Part shown: piece by piece, positions 25,414 to 34,007 of the stretch
Position numbering within the stretch: the first letter of the stretch is position 1
Layout: each line of letters begins with the position of its first letter
NCBI RefSeq assembly: GCF_000378345.1
Contig: NZ_KB899546.1
Span: 499,523 to 563,522, forward strand
Origin: Hirschia maritima DSM 19733
Lineage (GTDB): Bacteria; Pseudomonadota; Alphaproteobacteria; Caulobacterales; Hyphomonadaceae
DNA: 64,000 nt
Direction: 5' to 3'
Notes under the pieces: generated by a model
The model's input: the letters and a program-made list of their open reading frames with translations, nothing else
What the model was told of the DNA's origin: nothing
Databases searched by the model: none
Made by a program: the position numbers and the translations under genes

Positions 25414-25866
25414 ATGTCTAAATTAAAGCCTGCTTCCCTTGTGAGTGGTTTCGTGTTTGCGGCCCTCATCCTGTCTCCCACTGCATTTGCGCAGTCGGGA
25501 AATGAAGCAATCAACCCTCTTATTTTTCGATTAGCGGTTTTCGTACTCGCAGCTTTTGTGGGGTATTATGTGGTTTGGGCGGTGACGCCAGCTCTTCACA
25601 CACCACTTATGTCTGTCACCAACGCGATTTCAGCAGTTGTTGTGGTGGGTGCGATCGTTGCGGCCGCAGCTTCTTCGCTGGGATCAACCAATTCGGAAAT
25701 AGTTCAAAAAGTGTGGGCAGCTAAATGGTTGGGAGTAGGGGCCGTGGCTCTTGCTTGTATCAATATTTTCGGTGGATTTATGGTCACCAATAGAATGCTC
25801 GCAATGTACAAGAAAAAAGAACGTCCTGCAGCTGAAGCTAAGTCTTCAGACTCGCAAGCGGTGTAG
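25414..25866 (+). CDS. NAD(P) transhydrogenase subunit alpha, part 2 (PntAB)
   Basis: The 150-residue membrane protein forms the domain II part of the alpha subunit, with hydrophobic segments LIFRLAVFVLAAFVGYYVVW, LMSVTNAISAVVVVGAIVAA and GVGAVALACINIFGGFMVTN ending in the conserved RMLAMYKKKE. The P-L-M-S-V-T-N-A-I-S motif is characteristic. An additional N-terminal hydrophobic stretch (SLVSGFVFAALILSPTAFAQ) looks like a signal peptide ending AFAQ, which most PntAB proteins lack. The ATG at 25414 follows AGAAAGGA; an upstream in-frame start at 25363 is less likely. It lies between pntAA and pntB in one operon. Confidence 0.93.
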   Translation: MSKLKPASLVSGFVFAALILSPTAFAQSGNEAINPLIFRLAVFVLAAFVGYYVVWAVTPALHTPLMSVTNAISAVVVVGAIVAAAASSLGSTNSEIVQKVWAAKWLGVGAVALACINIFGGFMVTNRMLAMYKKKERPAAEAKSSDSQAV

Positions 25867-25892
25867 TTTCGCAGATAATAAGGAATATAAAA

Positions 25893-27317
25893 ATGTCTAC
25901 GGTTGATATCTCGGCCCTTCTTTATTTGGTCTGCGCAGTATTGTTCATCTTTGCTATTCGCGGATTAGCCAGTCCTGAGACTGCACGCCAAGGAAACAAG
26001 ATTGGTATTCTTGGAATGGTGTTGGCGGCTGGAACTACATTGTTTTTGGTTAAAGACAATTTGGACGGTGTAACCTTCGGTTTGATAACAGGTGGTGTCG
26101 TTATTGGGGGAGGTATTGGAGCTGTTCTCGCGACACGTGCGCCCATGACTTCCATGCCTCAAATGGTTGGTATGTTTAATGCGCTTGGCGGTATGGCTTC
26201 TTTGTTGGTTGCACTCGCTGCCTTTTATGCGCCGGCTTCATTTGGCTTATTGGGAGCTGAAGGAACGATTGCCCCGCGTTCATTGGTGGAAATGTCGCTC
26301 TCAGTGCTTATCGGAGCGATTACGTTTTCAGGTTCTTTGATCGCTGCGTTGAAATTGAACGGCTCCATACCGGGCGGCCCGATTATACTGCCATTGCGGC
26401 ACGTGCTTAACTTATTAATTGCGCTGGGAATCGTCGCTTTGATAGTGGTTACAGCTAACTCAAATGGCGCGCAATCCGGTGGCGGAATGTTGTTGATCTG
26501 GATCGCAATTTTGGCGCTTATCTTTGGGGTGACGTTGGTGATCCCGATCGGTGGGGCTGATATGCCGGTTGTTGTTTCAATGCTGAATTCTTATTCTGGT
26601 TGGGCGGCTGCAGCGCTTGGTTTCACATTGTCCAACTTTGCTTTGATCGTTGTTGGTGCAATCGTGGGGGCGTCAGGTGCTATTCTGTCATACATTATGT
26701 GTAAGGCGATGAACCGTTCCTTTATATCTGTTATAGCTGGTGGTTTTGGTGGTGATGATGCGGATACTGCAGTCCGTGCCGATAATTCAGACAAGCCAGT
26801 GAAAATTGGATCAGCGGATGATGCTGCCTTCATTCTTAAGAATGCATCCAAAGTCATAATCGTGCCTGGCTATGGTATGGCAGTTGCGCAAGCTCAGCAC
26901 GCTTTGAAGGAAATGGCTGACAGTTTGAAAGAGGCCGGTGTGGATGTTTCTTATGCCATCCATCCAGTTGCGGGGCGTATGCCTGGCCATATGAATGTGT
27001 TGTTGGCTGAAGCTCAAGTCCCATATGATGAAATCTATGAGATGGACGATATTAATTCGTCTTTCAAACAAGCTGATGTTGCTTTTGTGATTGGTGCAAA
27101 TGACGTGACAAACCCTGGTGCTAAGGATGATCCTTCGTCACCAATTTATGGAATGCCTGTATTGGAAGTTTGGAACGCAGGAACCACAATGTTCATTAAG
27201 CGGTCCTTAGCGTCCGGGTATGCAGGTGTGCAGAATGATTTGTTCTATCGTGAAAACACGATGATGTTGCTCGACGATGCGAAGAAAATGGTCGAAAACA
27301 TTGTAAAGGCTTTGTAG
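25893..27317 (+). CDS. pntB: NAD(P) transhydrogenase subunit beta
   Basis: The 474-residue protein has about eight membrane spans (residues about 1-265) carrying the proton channel, and a C-terminal NADP-binding domain III with VIIVPGYGMAVAQAQHALKE, YAIHPVAGRMPGHMNVLLAE and VIGANDVTNPGAKDDPSSPI. The last is the diagnostic PntB motif that closes over NADP. It follows pntAB after 26 nt and completes the three-gene operon. No clear terminator was seen before the convergent receiver gene. Confidence 0.97.
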   Translation: MSTVDISALLYLVCAVLFIFAIRGLASPETARQGNKIGILGMVLAAGTTLFLVKDNLDGVTFGLITGGVVIGGGIGAVLATRAPMTSMPQMVGMFNALGGMASLLVALAAFYAPASFGLLGAEGTIAPRSLVEMSLSVLIGAITFSGSLIAALKLNGSIPGGPIILPLRHVLNLLIALGIVALIVVTANSNGAQSGGGMLLIWIAILALIFGVTLVIPIGGADMPVVVSMLNSYSGWAAAALGFTLSNFALIVVGAIVGASGAILSYIMCKAMNRSFISVIAGGFGGDDADTAVRADNSDKPVKIGSADDAAFILKNASKVIIVPGYGMAVAQAQHALKEMADSLKEAGVDVSYAIHPVAGRMPGHMNVLLAEAQVPYDEIYEMDDINSSFKQADVAFVIGANDVTNPGAKDDPSSPIYGMPVLEVWNAGTTMFIKRSLASGYAGVQNDLFYRENTMMLLDDAKKMVENIVKAL

Positions 27318-27351
27318 TTTTTATGACCGCAAAGCACTGAAAGAAACTGTC

Positions 27352-27750
27352 TCACGTTTTTGACAGACACTTCTCTATAGCCTGATCGAGAGTTCTCTCG
27401 TTCAGGTTATCTTTTTGTAGAAAAAAAGATATCAGCTGATCGTTTGAGTTATTCTCCGACAACTTGATTTCATCACCACTGATAAGAAGTATCGGGCCGA
27501 ACCAGCCTTGATTTTTCAGCAAATTGACCGAGTGCGTGTAATTATAGTGCGGGGGGATGCGATTATCGAGAACAATCAAGTCAAAAGCTTGATTTTTTAG
27601 TTTTTGGGTAGCAGTATCCAGCGAGGTTGCATTATCAATAAAAAAATTGTGGAATTGAGTGCGTAGCAAATAGGCTGAAAAGATCTTTGCGAAAATAGCG
27701 TGATCATCAATCAGCAGAATCGCATTTGTTCGTGGGGGAGATCCTGTCAT
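27352..27750 (-). CDS. Stand-alone response regulator receiver domain
   Basis: The protein of about 132 residues is a single receiver domain: ILLIDDHAIFAKIF (acidic pair), phospho-acceptor D62 in LIVLDNRIPPH, a switch residue in LLISGDE and a lysine in LQKDN. There is no output domain, so it should work through protein contacts, like CheY or the Caulobacter single-domain regulators. It is divergent from a PAS histidine kinase gene with about 60 nt between, so the two probably form a pair. I use the ATG at 27750; an upstream start at 27768 is also open. Confidence 0.85.
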   Translation of the reverse strand: MTGSPPRTNAILLIDDHAIFAKIFSAYLLRTQFHNFFIDNATSLDTATQKLKNQAFDLIVLDNRIPPHYNYTHSVNLLKNQGWFGPILLISGDEIKLSENNSNDQLISFFLQKDNLNERTLDQAIEKCLSKT

Positions 27751-27811
27751 GTTGTGTGTGAGTACCATTTGCTATCAAGCTATAAATGCAATTTGAGCTA
27801 GGTCTCAACCA

Positions 27812-29350
27812 ATGACGAGTTCTTCTTCAGATTGCAAGTCTTCAATGCAGCAAGAGGCAAATATAGACAGTTCATCTATGACTGGTGAAAGTAATCACAC
27901 TATTCGTGATGCAAGTCGATTCAATACTATATTTGATCACGCTTCCACCGAGATTTTGTTTCTTAATTCAAGTACATTGAGCTTAACTGCTTATAATAAA
28001 CATGCGCGAGTTCAATTGGGCTACTCTGATGAAGATATTAAAGGGGTGCCTTTCGATGACATCTGTTCTGTTGATGATGTAAACTTCCAAAATAGCTTGG
28101 AAGATTTGCGGTTAGGCAATGTCGAAAAGTGCTTTTTTTATGCTGAGTTCATAAGAAAAGATGGAAGCACCTATCCTGTAAAGCTTGAGGTATTGAAAGA
28201 TTCCCAAGGTGAAAAACAGGGGTTTATCATTTTGGGCCGAGATATAACGCGGCGTGTAAAGCAGCAATATTTGTTGGAAAAAAGCCGAGATGAGTTGAGG
28301 CTTATATTTGATAATGTTCCAGCGCGAATATGGCGAAAAGACAAAAACAATCGATATTTAAAAGTGAATAAGGCAGCTGCGGGCCAGTTTGGTTTAGAAC
28401 CTAAAGAGTTGGAAGGGCTATATCCTAGTGAGGTTTGGGAGGGATATGAAGAAAGTATCCTGCATTTAGATACTGAAGTTTTAAACTCAGGAGAGCCAAA
28501 GTTGGGATTGGAGGTCCGTGCGCCTTACGATCCAGAATCTTGGGAACGGATTGATATTGTTCCTGTTCAAAGTGGTGGTCGAGAAACCGATGGTTTGCTT
28601 GTAATAAGTTCGGATATCACAAAACAAAAAGAAGCTGAATCTCAGTTGGAAGCTGCTATTGAGGAATTGGAAGCTGCCAACGAACGGCTAGAGCAATTTA
28701 ATGCGCTCGTGTCTCATGATTTGAGGGCTCCTCTCAGGCATATGCGAATGCTATCCGAGCTACTTCTCTTAAATGTGGAAGAGGGGTCTGAAGCGCATTC
28801 ATATGCAACTGATATTCATCAAAATGCTGCTCAAGGTCAGGCTATGATAGGGGCGCTTAATGCTCTTTCGCAGATATCTAGATCTGAATTGAATAGAACT
28901 GAGTTGGATTTATCAAGAATCGTATTGCAAATTGAAACGCTTTTGAAAAATGAATTGGATTTAATCGGAGGCAGAATAATTTGTGGAGACCTCCCTTTTG
29001 TCAAAGCTGATGCGGAGCTAACTAAAAGTATTTTCCAAAACCTCATTGAAAACGCCATAAAATATAGAGCTAACCGACCACTTGAGATTGTTGTGAGCGC
29101 TCAACACATTGATGGAGAAGATGTGTTCTCTGTTGCCGATAATGGTCGGGGGATAAATGGAAAATACAGTCAGGAAATTTTTCAGATCTTTACGCGCTTA
29201 TCGGGTGGCGATGAAGAAACTCCACCGGGGCAGGGCGTAGGACTCTCAATTTGCAGAAAAATTATTGAACGTCATGGTGGTAAAATTTGGCTCGATGAAT
29301 CGTATGAAAATGGAGCTTGTTTTAAGTTTACCCTATCATCGGATGATTGA
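27812..29350 (+). CDS. Cytoplasmic PAS-sensor histidine kinase
   Basis: The 512-residue protein has two PAS domains (about 35-150 and 160-270, both ending in the …GRDITRR/…SSDITKQ pattern), a coiled linker, a HisKA dimerisation helix with phospho-acceptor H302 (FNALVSHDLRAPLRHMRMLS) and an HATPase_c domain with N-box IENAIKYRANRP, G1 VADNGRGI and G2 GQGVGLSICRKIIERHGG. It is a phytochrome-like/hybrid-relative kinase lacking membrane spans, so it senses an intracellular signal. The divergent receiver-only gene is the likely partner. The first 35 residues are serine-rich and disordered. Confidence 0.92.
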   Translation: MTSSSSDCKSSMQQEANIDSSSMTGESNHTIRDASRFNTIFDHASTEILFLNSSTLSLTAYNKHARVQLGYSDEDIKGVPFDDICSVDDVNFQNSLEDLRLGNVEKCFFYAEFIRKDGSTYPVKLEVLKDSQGEKQGFIILGRDITRRVKQQYLLEKSRDELRLIFDNVPARIWRKDKNNRYLKVNKAAAGQFGLEPKELEGLYPSEVWEGYEESILHLDTEVLNSGEPKLGLEVRAPYDPESWERIDIVPVQSGGRETDGLLVISSDITKQKEAESQLEAAIEELEAANERLEQFNALVSHDLRAPLRHMRMLSELLLLNVEEGSEAHSYATDIHQNAAQGQAMIGALNALSQISRSELNRTELDLSRIVLQIETLLKNELDLIGGRIICGDLPFVKADAELTKSIFQNLIENAIKYRANRPLEIVVSAQHIDGEDVFSVADNGRGINGKYSQEIFQIFTRLSGGDEETPPGQGVGLSICRKIIERHGGKIWLDESYENGACFKFTLSSDD

Positions 29351-29362
29351 TTGTAGCGCAGC

Positions 29363-29875
29363 CTAATCGTCAGATTTTCCGCCTAGAATAACACGAGGCT
29401 TAAAGCCAGATGTTGGCCTTGGAGTGTTTGGAGGCTGAGTGGGTGAGCTGCTCAAGGTGCTTTGTTCGCTCGCTATTTCTAATTTAGGCGCAGATGTTTT
29501 CTCTGGTGGCGAATTGGTGTCGATATCTTCAAGAATATCTTCGTGAATATCGCGCCCACGAGGCGTAAATTTAGGCGTCTTTGTTTTTTTGGCTTTGAAG
29601 CTTGAGCGTTTCATACCGTTTTTGTTTTTACGAGATTTTTTGTCTATTTCTCGTACTATGTGTGTTTGACGCGCTGATAAGGCTTCATCGAGATTGCCTT
29701 TTTCAGGATCGCTAAAAGCGCTTCCATATGTTTCCAGGCGCTCTTCTACACCTTCAAAGAAATCTTTTTCCCAGTCTGTCAAACCTGGGCCATTTTCGGC
29801 TTCAGCACGCGATTTGGCTTTACGTAATTTGCGTAAAGCCTTTTTCGTTTTCTTATCTTCAATATCGCGTGCCAT
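29363..29875 (-). CDS. Unrecognised basic, probably disordered protein
   Basis: The product is about 170 residues from the ATG at 29875. It begins MARDIEDKKTKKALRKLRKA, with a strongly basic helical start, then GLTDWEKDFFEGVEERLETY, which looks like a short folded helical motif. The middle is lysine-rich (KKSRKNKNGMKRSSFKAKKT) and the C-terminal tail is Ser/Pro-rich and ends GFKPRVILGGKSDD. I recognise no family. It starts 26 nt after the gapR stop on the same strand, so it is likely co-transcribed and may be nucleic-acid associated given its charge; that is inference. Confidence 0.7.
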   Translation of the reverse strand: MARDIEDKKTKKALRKLRKAKSRAEAENGPGLTDWEKDFFEGVEERLETYGSAFSDPEKGNLDEALSARQTHIVREIDKKSRKNKNGMKRSSFKAKKTKTPKFTPRGRDIHEDILEDIDTNSPPEKTSAPKLEIASEQSTLSSSPTQPPNTPRPTSGFKPRVILGGKSDD

Positions 29876-29900
29876 AATAGTTGGCAGAATAGCGGAATCT

Positions 29901-30176
29901 CTAGATTTCACCAAGGGCTGCTAGATAAGTTCCAAGAACAAGTTCTTCTTCTTCTCGTTTATCCGGGTCTTGTTTGCGATGTTTGATGACTTCTTTCATC
30001 GCTTTAGGATCGAAACCGAAGGCTTTGGCTTCAGCAAAGACTTCTTTTATTTGCTCGGCGACTTCTTTTTTTTCAATCTCGAGACGCTCTACTTTTTCGA
30101 TAGTCTGACGTAATTTATCACGTGTTGTTGGGTCCATAGAGCCCATAGCACCAATGACGTTGTCTTCTTCTTCCAT
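29901..30176 (-). CDS. gapR: GapR nucleoid-associated protein (DUF2312)
   Basis: The 91-residue protein shows the DUF2312 core: DKLRQTIEKVERLEIEKKEV, then EQIKEVFAEAKAFGFDPKAM and the helix KEVIKHRKQDPDKREEEELV ending LGTYLAALGEI. In Caulobacter GapR encircles overtwisted DNA ahead of replication and transcription and is needed for normal cell-cycle progression. The first 15 residues are an acidic, variable extension. It heads a small minus-strand unit with the basic protein downstream. Confidence 0.94.
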   Translation of the reverse strand: MEEEDNVIGAMGSMDPTTRDKLRQTIEKVERLEIEKKEVAEQIKEVFAEAKAFGFDPKAMKEVIKHRKQDPDKREEEELVLGTYLAALGEI

Positions 30177-30323
30177 TCCAATTCCTCAAGACAAGTTTCT
30201 AGAAAGAAGCGGGACACTAGCGTTTATATCGTATAGGTCCAGTACTCTTTTGAGTGGATGTGAATCTTTTACATTCGCGGCTTAGGCGAAATGTTGAATG
30301 TGCGAAAAAAGGGGAGAGGTGCG

Positions 30324-30881
30324 TTAAAGTGCGCGGCCTTCGATCAGGGGTTCTAGGCGCGAAACTGCTTGTTTTGCATATCTGGAATAAGGATATAGTT
30401 TCAATACTTGGCGATACGCGTTGAGTGCTGCTTCTCGTTCTTCAATAGCTTCGAAAATGGCCCCTAATCCTAGCCAGGCTTCAAAATGACGAGGCTCTAA
30501 ATTCAAGGCTTCTTCGAAGTCCAAAATGGCTTCATCATATTTTCCTTGTTCAAAAAAAAGAACGCCGCGACGATACCAGGTTTCTGCGATTTCTGGTTCG
30601 ATCAGAATTACACGATCATACATATCGCGAGCGAGTGAATGATTGCTGCTTTCTTGAGCGTCTACACCCCGTTCAAGCAGTATGTCGACCGTCGGGCCTC
30701 CGGATGCGAGCCAAGCTGCGATAATGTCTTCGTAGAGGAAGTTTGCTTCTTGCTCGGTTTTGGCTACGGCTAGTTTATCAAGAAGTCTCTGAGCGGGGCC
30801 AATAGGGGATTCAGCCATTCCATAGTTTGCTATGGATAGCATCATCAAAACACACGCACTTATGACTTTTAGCAACTTCAT
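30324..30881 (-). CDS. Secreted TPR-repeat protein
   Basis: The product is about 185 residues from the ATG at 30881 (MKLLKVISACVLMMLSIANY), beginning with a signal peptide that ends near GMAES. It then has at least three tetratricopeptide units, the clearest being AETWYRRGVLFFEQGKYDEA, ILDFEEALNLEPRHFEAWLG and the following AIEEREAALNAYRQVLKLYP. Such periplasmic TPR proteins act as scaffolds. The gene follows the HAD hydrolase on the same strand, 60 nt away. The start is uncertain by up to 12 codons, since no good ribosome binding site is seen. Confidence 0.85.
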   Translation of the reverse strand: MKLLKVISACVLMMLSIANYGMAESPIGPAQRLLDKLAVAKTEQEANFLYEDIIAAWLASGGPTVDILLERGVDAQESSNHSLARDMYDRVILIEPEIAETWYRRGVLFFEQGKYDEAILDFEEALNLEPRHFEAWLGLGAIFEAIEEREAALNAYRQVLKLYPYSRYAKQAVSRLEPLIEGRAL

Positions 30882-30941
30882 GGGATTAATATGGACAAAG
30901 CTTGTAGGCATAAGCAAGGCATAGTTTCATCCAGCTGAATT

Positions 30942-31559
30942 TTATTTGTTTTTTATAATGCCTGCTGAAATCAAATCTAAATTCATCTGTTCAGCGTTTT
31001 TGAATATGAATGCGCGCATGCCGGCATTTATCGCGGCATCAACATTATCCTGTCGATCATCAAAAAAGACGATATCAGAAGGGGAGCTCGTATTTATGCG
31101 CTCAAGTGCGATTTGATAAATGACTGGGTCAGGTTTTACTACTTTTTCAACGCCAGAAATAATGACATCCTGAAATTCGTTGAGTACCGGAAAAGCATTT
31201 GCAGTTTCTTCCCATTTCTCGGCGGGAAAATTGGTCAACGCATAAATGGGTGTTGATTGGTTTTGTAGTATTTGGATGATTTCGGGTACACCATCTACAT
31301 AGCCGTGAAACATATCCAACCAACCTGTTCGCCAAGCGTGTATCAGGTCTATTTTATCAGGATGTTGTTTTATGAGGCGTTCTGCATTCTCGCGCATGTC
31401 CATGCCGCGATCATGGTGTGTGTGCCATTCAAGCGTACAAACCTCGCGGTAGAAGCGTTCAGCTTCTTCCTGCGAGGCAAGCAAATCCTTGTAAAGGCGG
31501 GTAGGGTCCCAATCGACAACGACATTGCCCAGATCAAAAAGAACAATCTGGTCTGCCAT
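30942..31559 (-). CDS. HAD family hydrolase (phosphatase)
   Basis: The 205-residue enzyme belongs to HAD subfamily IA, YihX-like: motif I IVLFDLGNVVVDWDP with nucleophile D8, motif II in PIYALTNFP, motif III lysine in GVEKVVKPDPVIYQ and motif IV VFFDDRQDNVDAAINAG. The second aspartate of the usual DxD is replaced (D-L-G-N-V), a recurrent variant in this subfamily. Substrate is probably a small sugar or nucleotide phosphate. The gene lies between rpmJ and the TPR gene, all on the minus strand. Confidence 0.9.
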   Translation of the reverse strand: MADQIVLFDLGNVVVDWDPTRLYKDLLASQEEAERFYREVCTLEWHTHHDRGMDMRENAERLIKQHPDKIDLIHAWRTGWLDMFHGYVDGVPEIIQILQNQSTPIYALTNFPAEKWEETANAFPVLNEFQDVIISGVEKVVKPDPVIYQIALERINTSSPSDIVFFDDRQDNVDAAINAGMRAFIFKNAEQMNLDLISAGIIKNK

Positions 31560-31580
31560 TTCGCTTGTGTCCTTGTAAAA

Positions 31581-31706
31581 CTAGCCTTGTTTCGCTTTGA
31601 AACGTGGGTCTGTTTTGTTGATCACGTATACGCGACCTTTACGGCGCACAACTTTACAGTCTTTGTGGCGGTTCTTAAGAGACTTAAGAGAGCTTCTAAC
31701 TTTCAT
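31581..31706 (-). CDS. rpmJ: 50S ribosomal protein bL36, type B
   Basis: This 41-residue gene reads [20 protein letters not shown], then [20 protein letters not shown] and G. It is the C-minus (YkgO-type) form of bL36 used as the only copy in many Alphaproteobacteria; a single Cys remains in place of the zinc site. The ATG at 31704-31706 and TAG at 31581-31583 give the family length. It is followed on the minus strand by the HAD gene. Confidence 0.96.
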   Translation of the reverse strand: MKVRSSLKSLKNRHKDCKVVRRKGRVYVINKTDPRFKAKQG

Positions 31707-31953
31707 CGTTCTTCTAGCTTTCTGCGGCCCCATAAAAGAGCGCCGTGAGCGTTGGTATATAAAATTCGAGCGCGGTACATACTCGCTATATCCATATTAT
31801 GTCAACGATGATTCAGCTTCCATGTGAAAATTCTGTGCTATGTCGCGTAATTTGCTTGGAAAATAACACATTCGTCATGCAAGAATTGATGGCGAGTTGA
31901 TGTAATCATGGTTAAGACTGATTTGATCACTTCAAAACGGATTGGAGAATTGT

Positions 31954-33294
31954 GTGGCGCGTTCGTTTAATTGGCTCAGTACGACGAGTATTATGTTGGT
32001 TGCTCTTACTGCGTGTGCAGCTGATGAGCTTCCTTTGCCGGCAGACTTTCCAAATCTGCCAGTTCCTGAGGTTCCTTCACCAGTGCCGCCAACTTCTCCG
32101 GCACCAGATCCCTCTCCAAATGCTGATGTGAAGGTCCCAGTTTTCATTTCTTCTGGAAATGCTAAGTTTGATAGCTGGCGAACTAAGTTCGCTCAGAGAG
32201 CTGCAAATGCTGGGCATAATGTGGGGATTGTTCATAGCGTTCTGCAAAGCGTTGTACCGATTGAAGTCATAAAGGCGCAGGCAATTGGTGAGGATCAGGC
32301 GGAATTTGTGAAGCCGATTTGGGATTATGTCGCTTCGGCCACGCATCCAAACCGTGTGTCTTTTGGAAAAAAGAAACTCACAGAGACGTCAGGTCTTTTT
32401 AACACAATTGAAGCTCGTTATGCGCCGCCTCGTGAAATACTCACGTCGATCTGGGGCATGGAAACTAGTTATGGCCGGATTCTGGGGAGTAGCGATGCTG
32501 TGCGCCAGTTGGCGACTCTTGCATATACAGGCCGCAGAACGAAATTTGGTGAAAACCAATTATTATCGACTTTTAAATTGATCGAGCAGGGCATTGTAAC
32601 TCGCGATCAATTGAAAAAGTCCAGTTGGGCTGGTGCTTTTGGTCAAACTCAATTTATGCCGTCAACTTTCCTTGCTCATGGGCGAGATGGAGATGGTGAT
32701 GGTCGTAAAGATGTGTGGAATTCGCAAGCGGATGCATTGGCGTCTGCTGGAAATTATCTCGAGGCTTCTGGGTGGAAACGTGGGCAGCCTTGGGCACTGG
32801 AAGTTTCTCTGCCGCCAAATGTAAATTATGGCTTAGCAGATGGAACAAAGAGAAAAGTTGAAATTTGGCAAGCCTTGGGTCTCAAGATTGAAGGCGGAAG
32901 AGCTGCAAACCCAAACTTGAAAGCGGAACTTTTTTTACCAGCGGGTTCTTACGGTCCTGCTTTCCTGTTGTTTGACAATTTTTATGTCATCAAAGCCTAT
33001 AACAACGCAGATAGCTATGCGCTTTCGGTTGGGTTGTTGGCTGATAAACTTGCTGGGCGTCCTGAGCTGACAAAAGCTTGGCCGACACATATCAAAATGC
33101 TTTCAAAATCTCAGATTAAGGAGATGCAGGCCGCTCTCAATAGTATGGGGTATAAAGCAGGTCCAGTTGATGGGATAGCGGGGCGAGGAACTCGCGGAGC
33201 ACTTCAGAGTTTTCAGAAAGACCGCAATTTAATGGCGGATGGTTTCCCTACAACACAGATGCTTTCAGCTGTAAAATCTGCTGCACGTGGTTAG
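31954..33294 (+). CDS. Lytic murein transglycosylase, MltB-like lipoprotein
   Basis: The protein is about 446 residues from a GTG at 31954, preceded by GGAG at 31944-31947. A signal peptide ends in a lipobox LTAC (Cys21), so it should be an outer-membrane lipoprotein. A Pro-rich linker (VPEVPSPVPPTSPAPDPSP) leads to the SLT_2/MltB domain with catalytic Glu170 in SIWGMETSYGRILG and WAGAFGQTQFMPSTFLAHGR. A C-terminal peptidoglycan-binding domain (MQAALNSMGYKAGPVDGIAG) follows. It cleaves glycan strands to 1,6-anhydromuropeptides. No neighbouring cell-wall gene is seen. Confidence 0.93.
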   Translation: MARSFNWLSTTSIMLVALTACAADELPLPADFPNLPVPEVPSPVPPTSPAPDPSPNADVKVPVFISSGNAKFDSWRTKFAQRAANAGHNVGIVHSVLQSVVPIEVIKAQAIGEDQAEFVKPIWDYVASATHPNRVSFGKKKLTETSGLFNTIEARYAPPREILTSIWGMETSYGRILGSSDAVRQLATLAYTGRRTKFGENQLLSTFKLIEQGIVTRDQLKKSSWAGAFGQTQFMPSTFLAHGRDGDGDGRKDVWNSQADALASAGNYLEASGWKRGQPWALEVSLPPNVNYGLADGTKRKVEIWQALGLKIEGGRAANPNLKAELFLPAGSYGPAFLLFDNFYVIKAYNNADSYALSVGLLADKLAGRPELTKAWPTHIKMLSKSQIKEMQAALNSMGYKAGPVDGIAGRGTRGALQSFQKDRNLMADGFPTTQMLSAVKSAARG

Positions 33295-33311
33295 GACTAG
33301 AATATAAAGTG

Positions 33312-33345
33312 AAAAGGCGCACGACTGGGCGCGCCTTTTCTTTTG
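33312..33345. terminator. Bidirectional terminator between the transglycosylase and GNAT genes
   Basis: AAAAGGCGC (33312-33320) pairs perfectly with GCGCCTTTT (33331-33339), followed by CTTTTGC. It lies between convergent genes; the A-rich left arm also gives a T run on the minus strand. Confidence 0.88.
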
Positions 33346-33350
33346 CATTT

Positions 33351-33779
33351 TTAGTTTGTTTTAAAGTGCATTTTAATTGTCGTTTCTCCAGTTAGCTCGT
33401 GTATGAAGCGATGCGTTTCGACAAAGCCATATTGGTTGTAAAAACTTCGACCAATGTTGTTTTTTTCAAATACTTCCACCTGTAGATCACCCTTAAGTGC
33501 TGAAGCGTGATTGACCATTTTGTGGCCCCAGCCTGACCTTTGGATGTCAGGATCTAAGAAAAGACCACCGATTTCAGAGCCGATGAGAGCTACGAAACCA
33601 ACAGGGCGGGCATTTACTTCTACAGTCCATGTTTCCGCGTTTGGAAAATATATGTCGCGTAAAGCTGGTACTTGGCTATCTAAAAAAGCGCTACTTAGAA
33701 AAGGGTGCGCAATGTCGCTTGCGCGACGCCAAACGTTAATGAGGGCTTCTGTGTCAGAAGCTTTAAACTCTCTAATCAA
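33351..33779 (-). CDS. GNAT family N-acetyltransferase (YjaB-like)
   Basis: The 142-residue protein starts MIREFKASDTEALINVWRRA and has the acetyl-CoA-binding region FLDPDIQRSGWGHKMVNHAS, with Q-R-S-G-W-G in place of the usual R-G-x-G-x-G/A, then FYNQYGFVETHRF. This resembles the YjaB/YhhY group of small-molecule or protein acetyltransferases, whose substrate is unknown. It is followed by a terminator. The 230 nt upstream hold a structured element rather than a gene. Confidence 0.87.
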   Translation of the reverse strand: MIREFKASDTEALINVWRRASDIAHPFLSSAFLDSQVPALRDIYFPNAETWTVEVNARPVGFVALIGSEIGGLFLDPDIQRSGWGHKMVNHASALKGDLQVEVFEKNNIGRSFYNQYGFVETHRFIHELTGETTIKMHFKTN

Positions 33780-33789
33780 TTTCGGAATG

Positions 33790-34003
33790 TCCTAATGTTC
33801 CACACCGACTTAACGGGTGGAGGTTTTGCTTTTGATTTCGAAACAAGACAAACACCACTGCACCAGTGATGCAGCAATTAGGTGTGAAGCTTGTGTGGGC
33901 AGGACTATTCCTGCCAGCAGACCTAGGACATAAAATCTCCGTATGAACACCGTGTGTTTAGGTGATGGCCTCATGGAGGTCAAGTTCGCGTGGTGGCTAA
34001 GGG
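33790..34003. ncRNA. Structured intergenic element, candidate small RNA (strand unknown)
   Basis: About 210 nt without a gene fold symmetrically around one central hairpin: GGCAGGA (33898-33904)/TCCTGCC (33909-33915). Outside it TTAGGT (33878-33883) pairs with ACCTAG (33921-33926), AAACAC (33850-33855) with GTGTTT (33954-33959), and CCAC near 33800 with GTGG near 33992. Between the last two stems each side is unpaired or forms its own small hairpin (CTGCA/TGCAG at 33858-33874). A rod with a central bubble and terminal hairpin is the 6S RNA style, but I cannot confirm family or strand. Confidence 0.3.
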
Positions 34004-34007
34004 GGAA

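Noticed and set aside
33780-34007. SRP RNA, tmRNA, RNase P RNA or cobalamin riboswitch in the 33.8 kb gap
   Set aside because: The hallmark loops (GGAA tetraloop region, tag peptide frame, P4 motif, B12 box) were not found on either strand.
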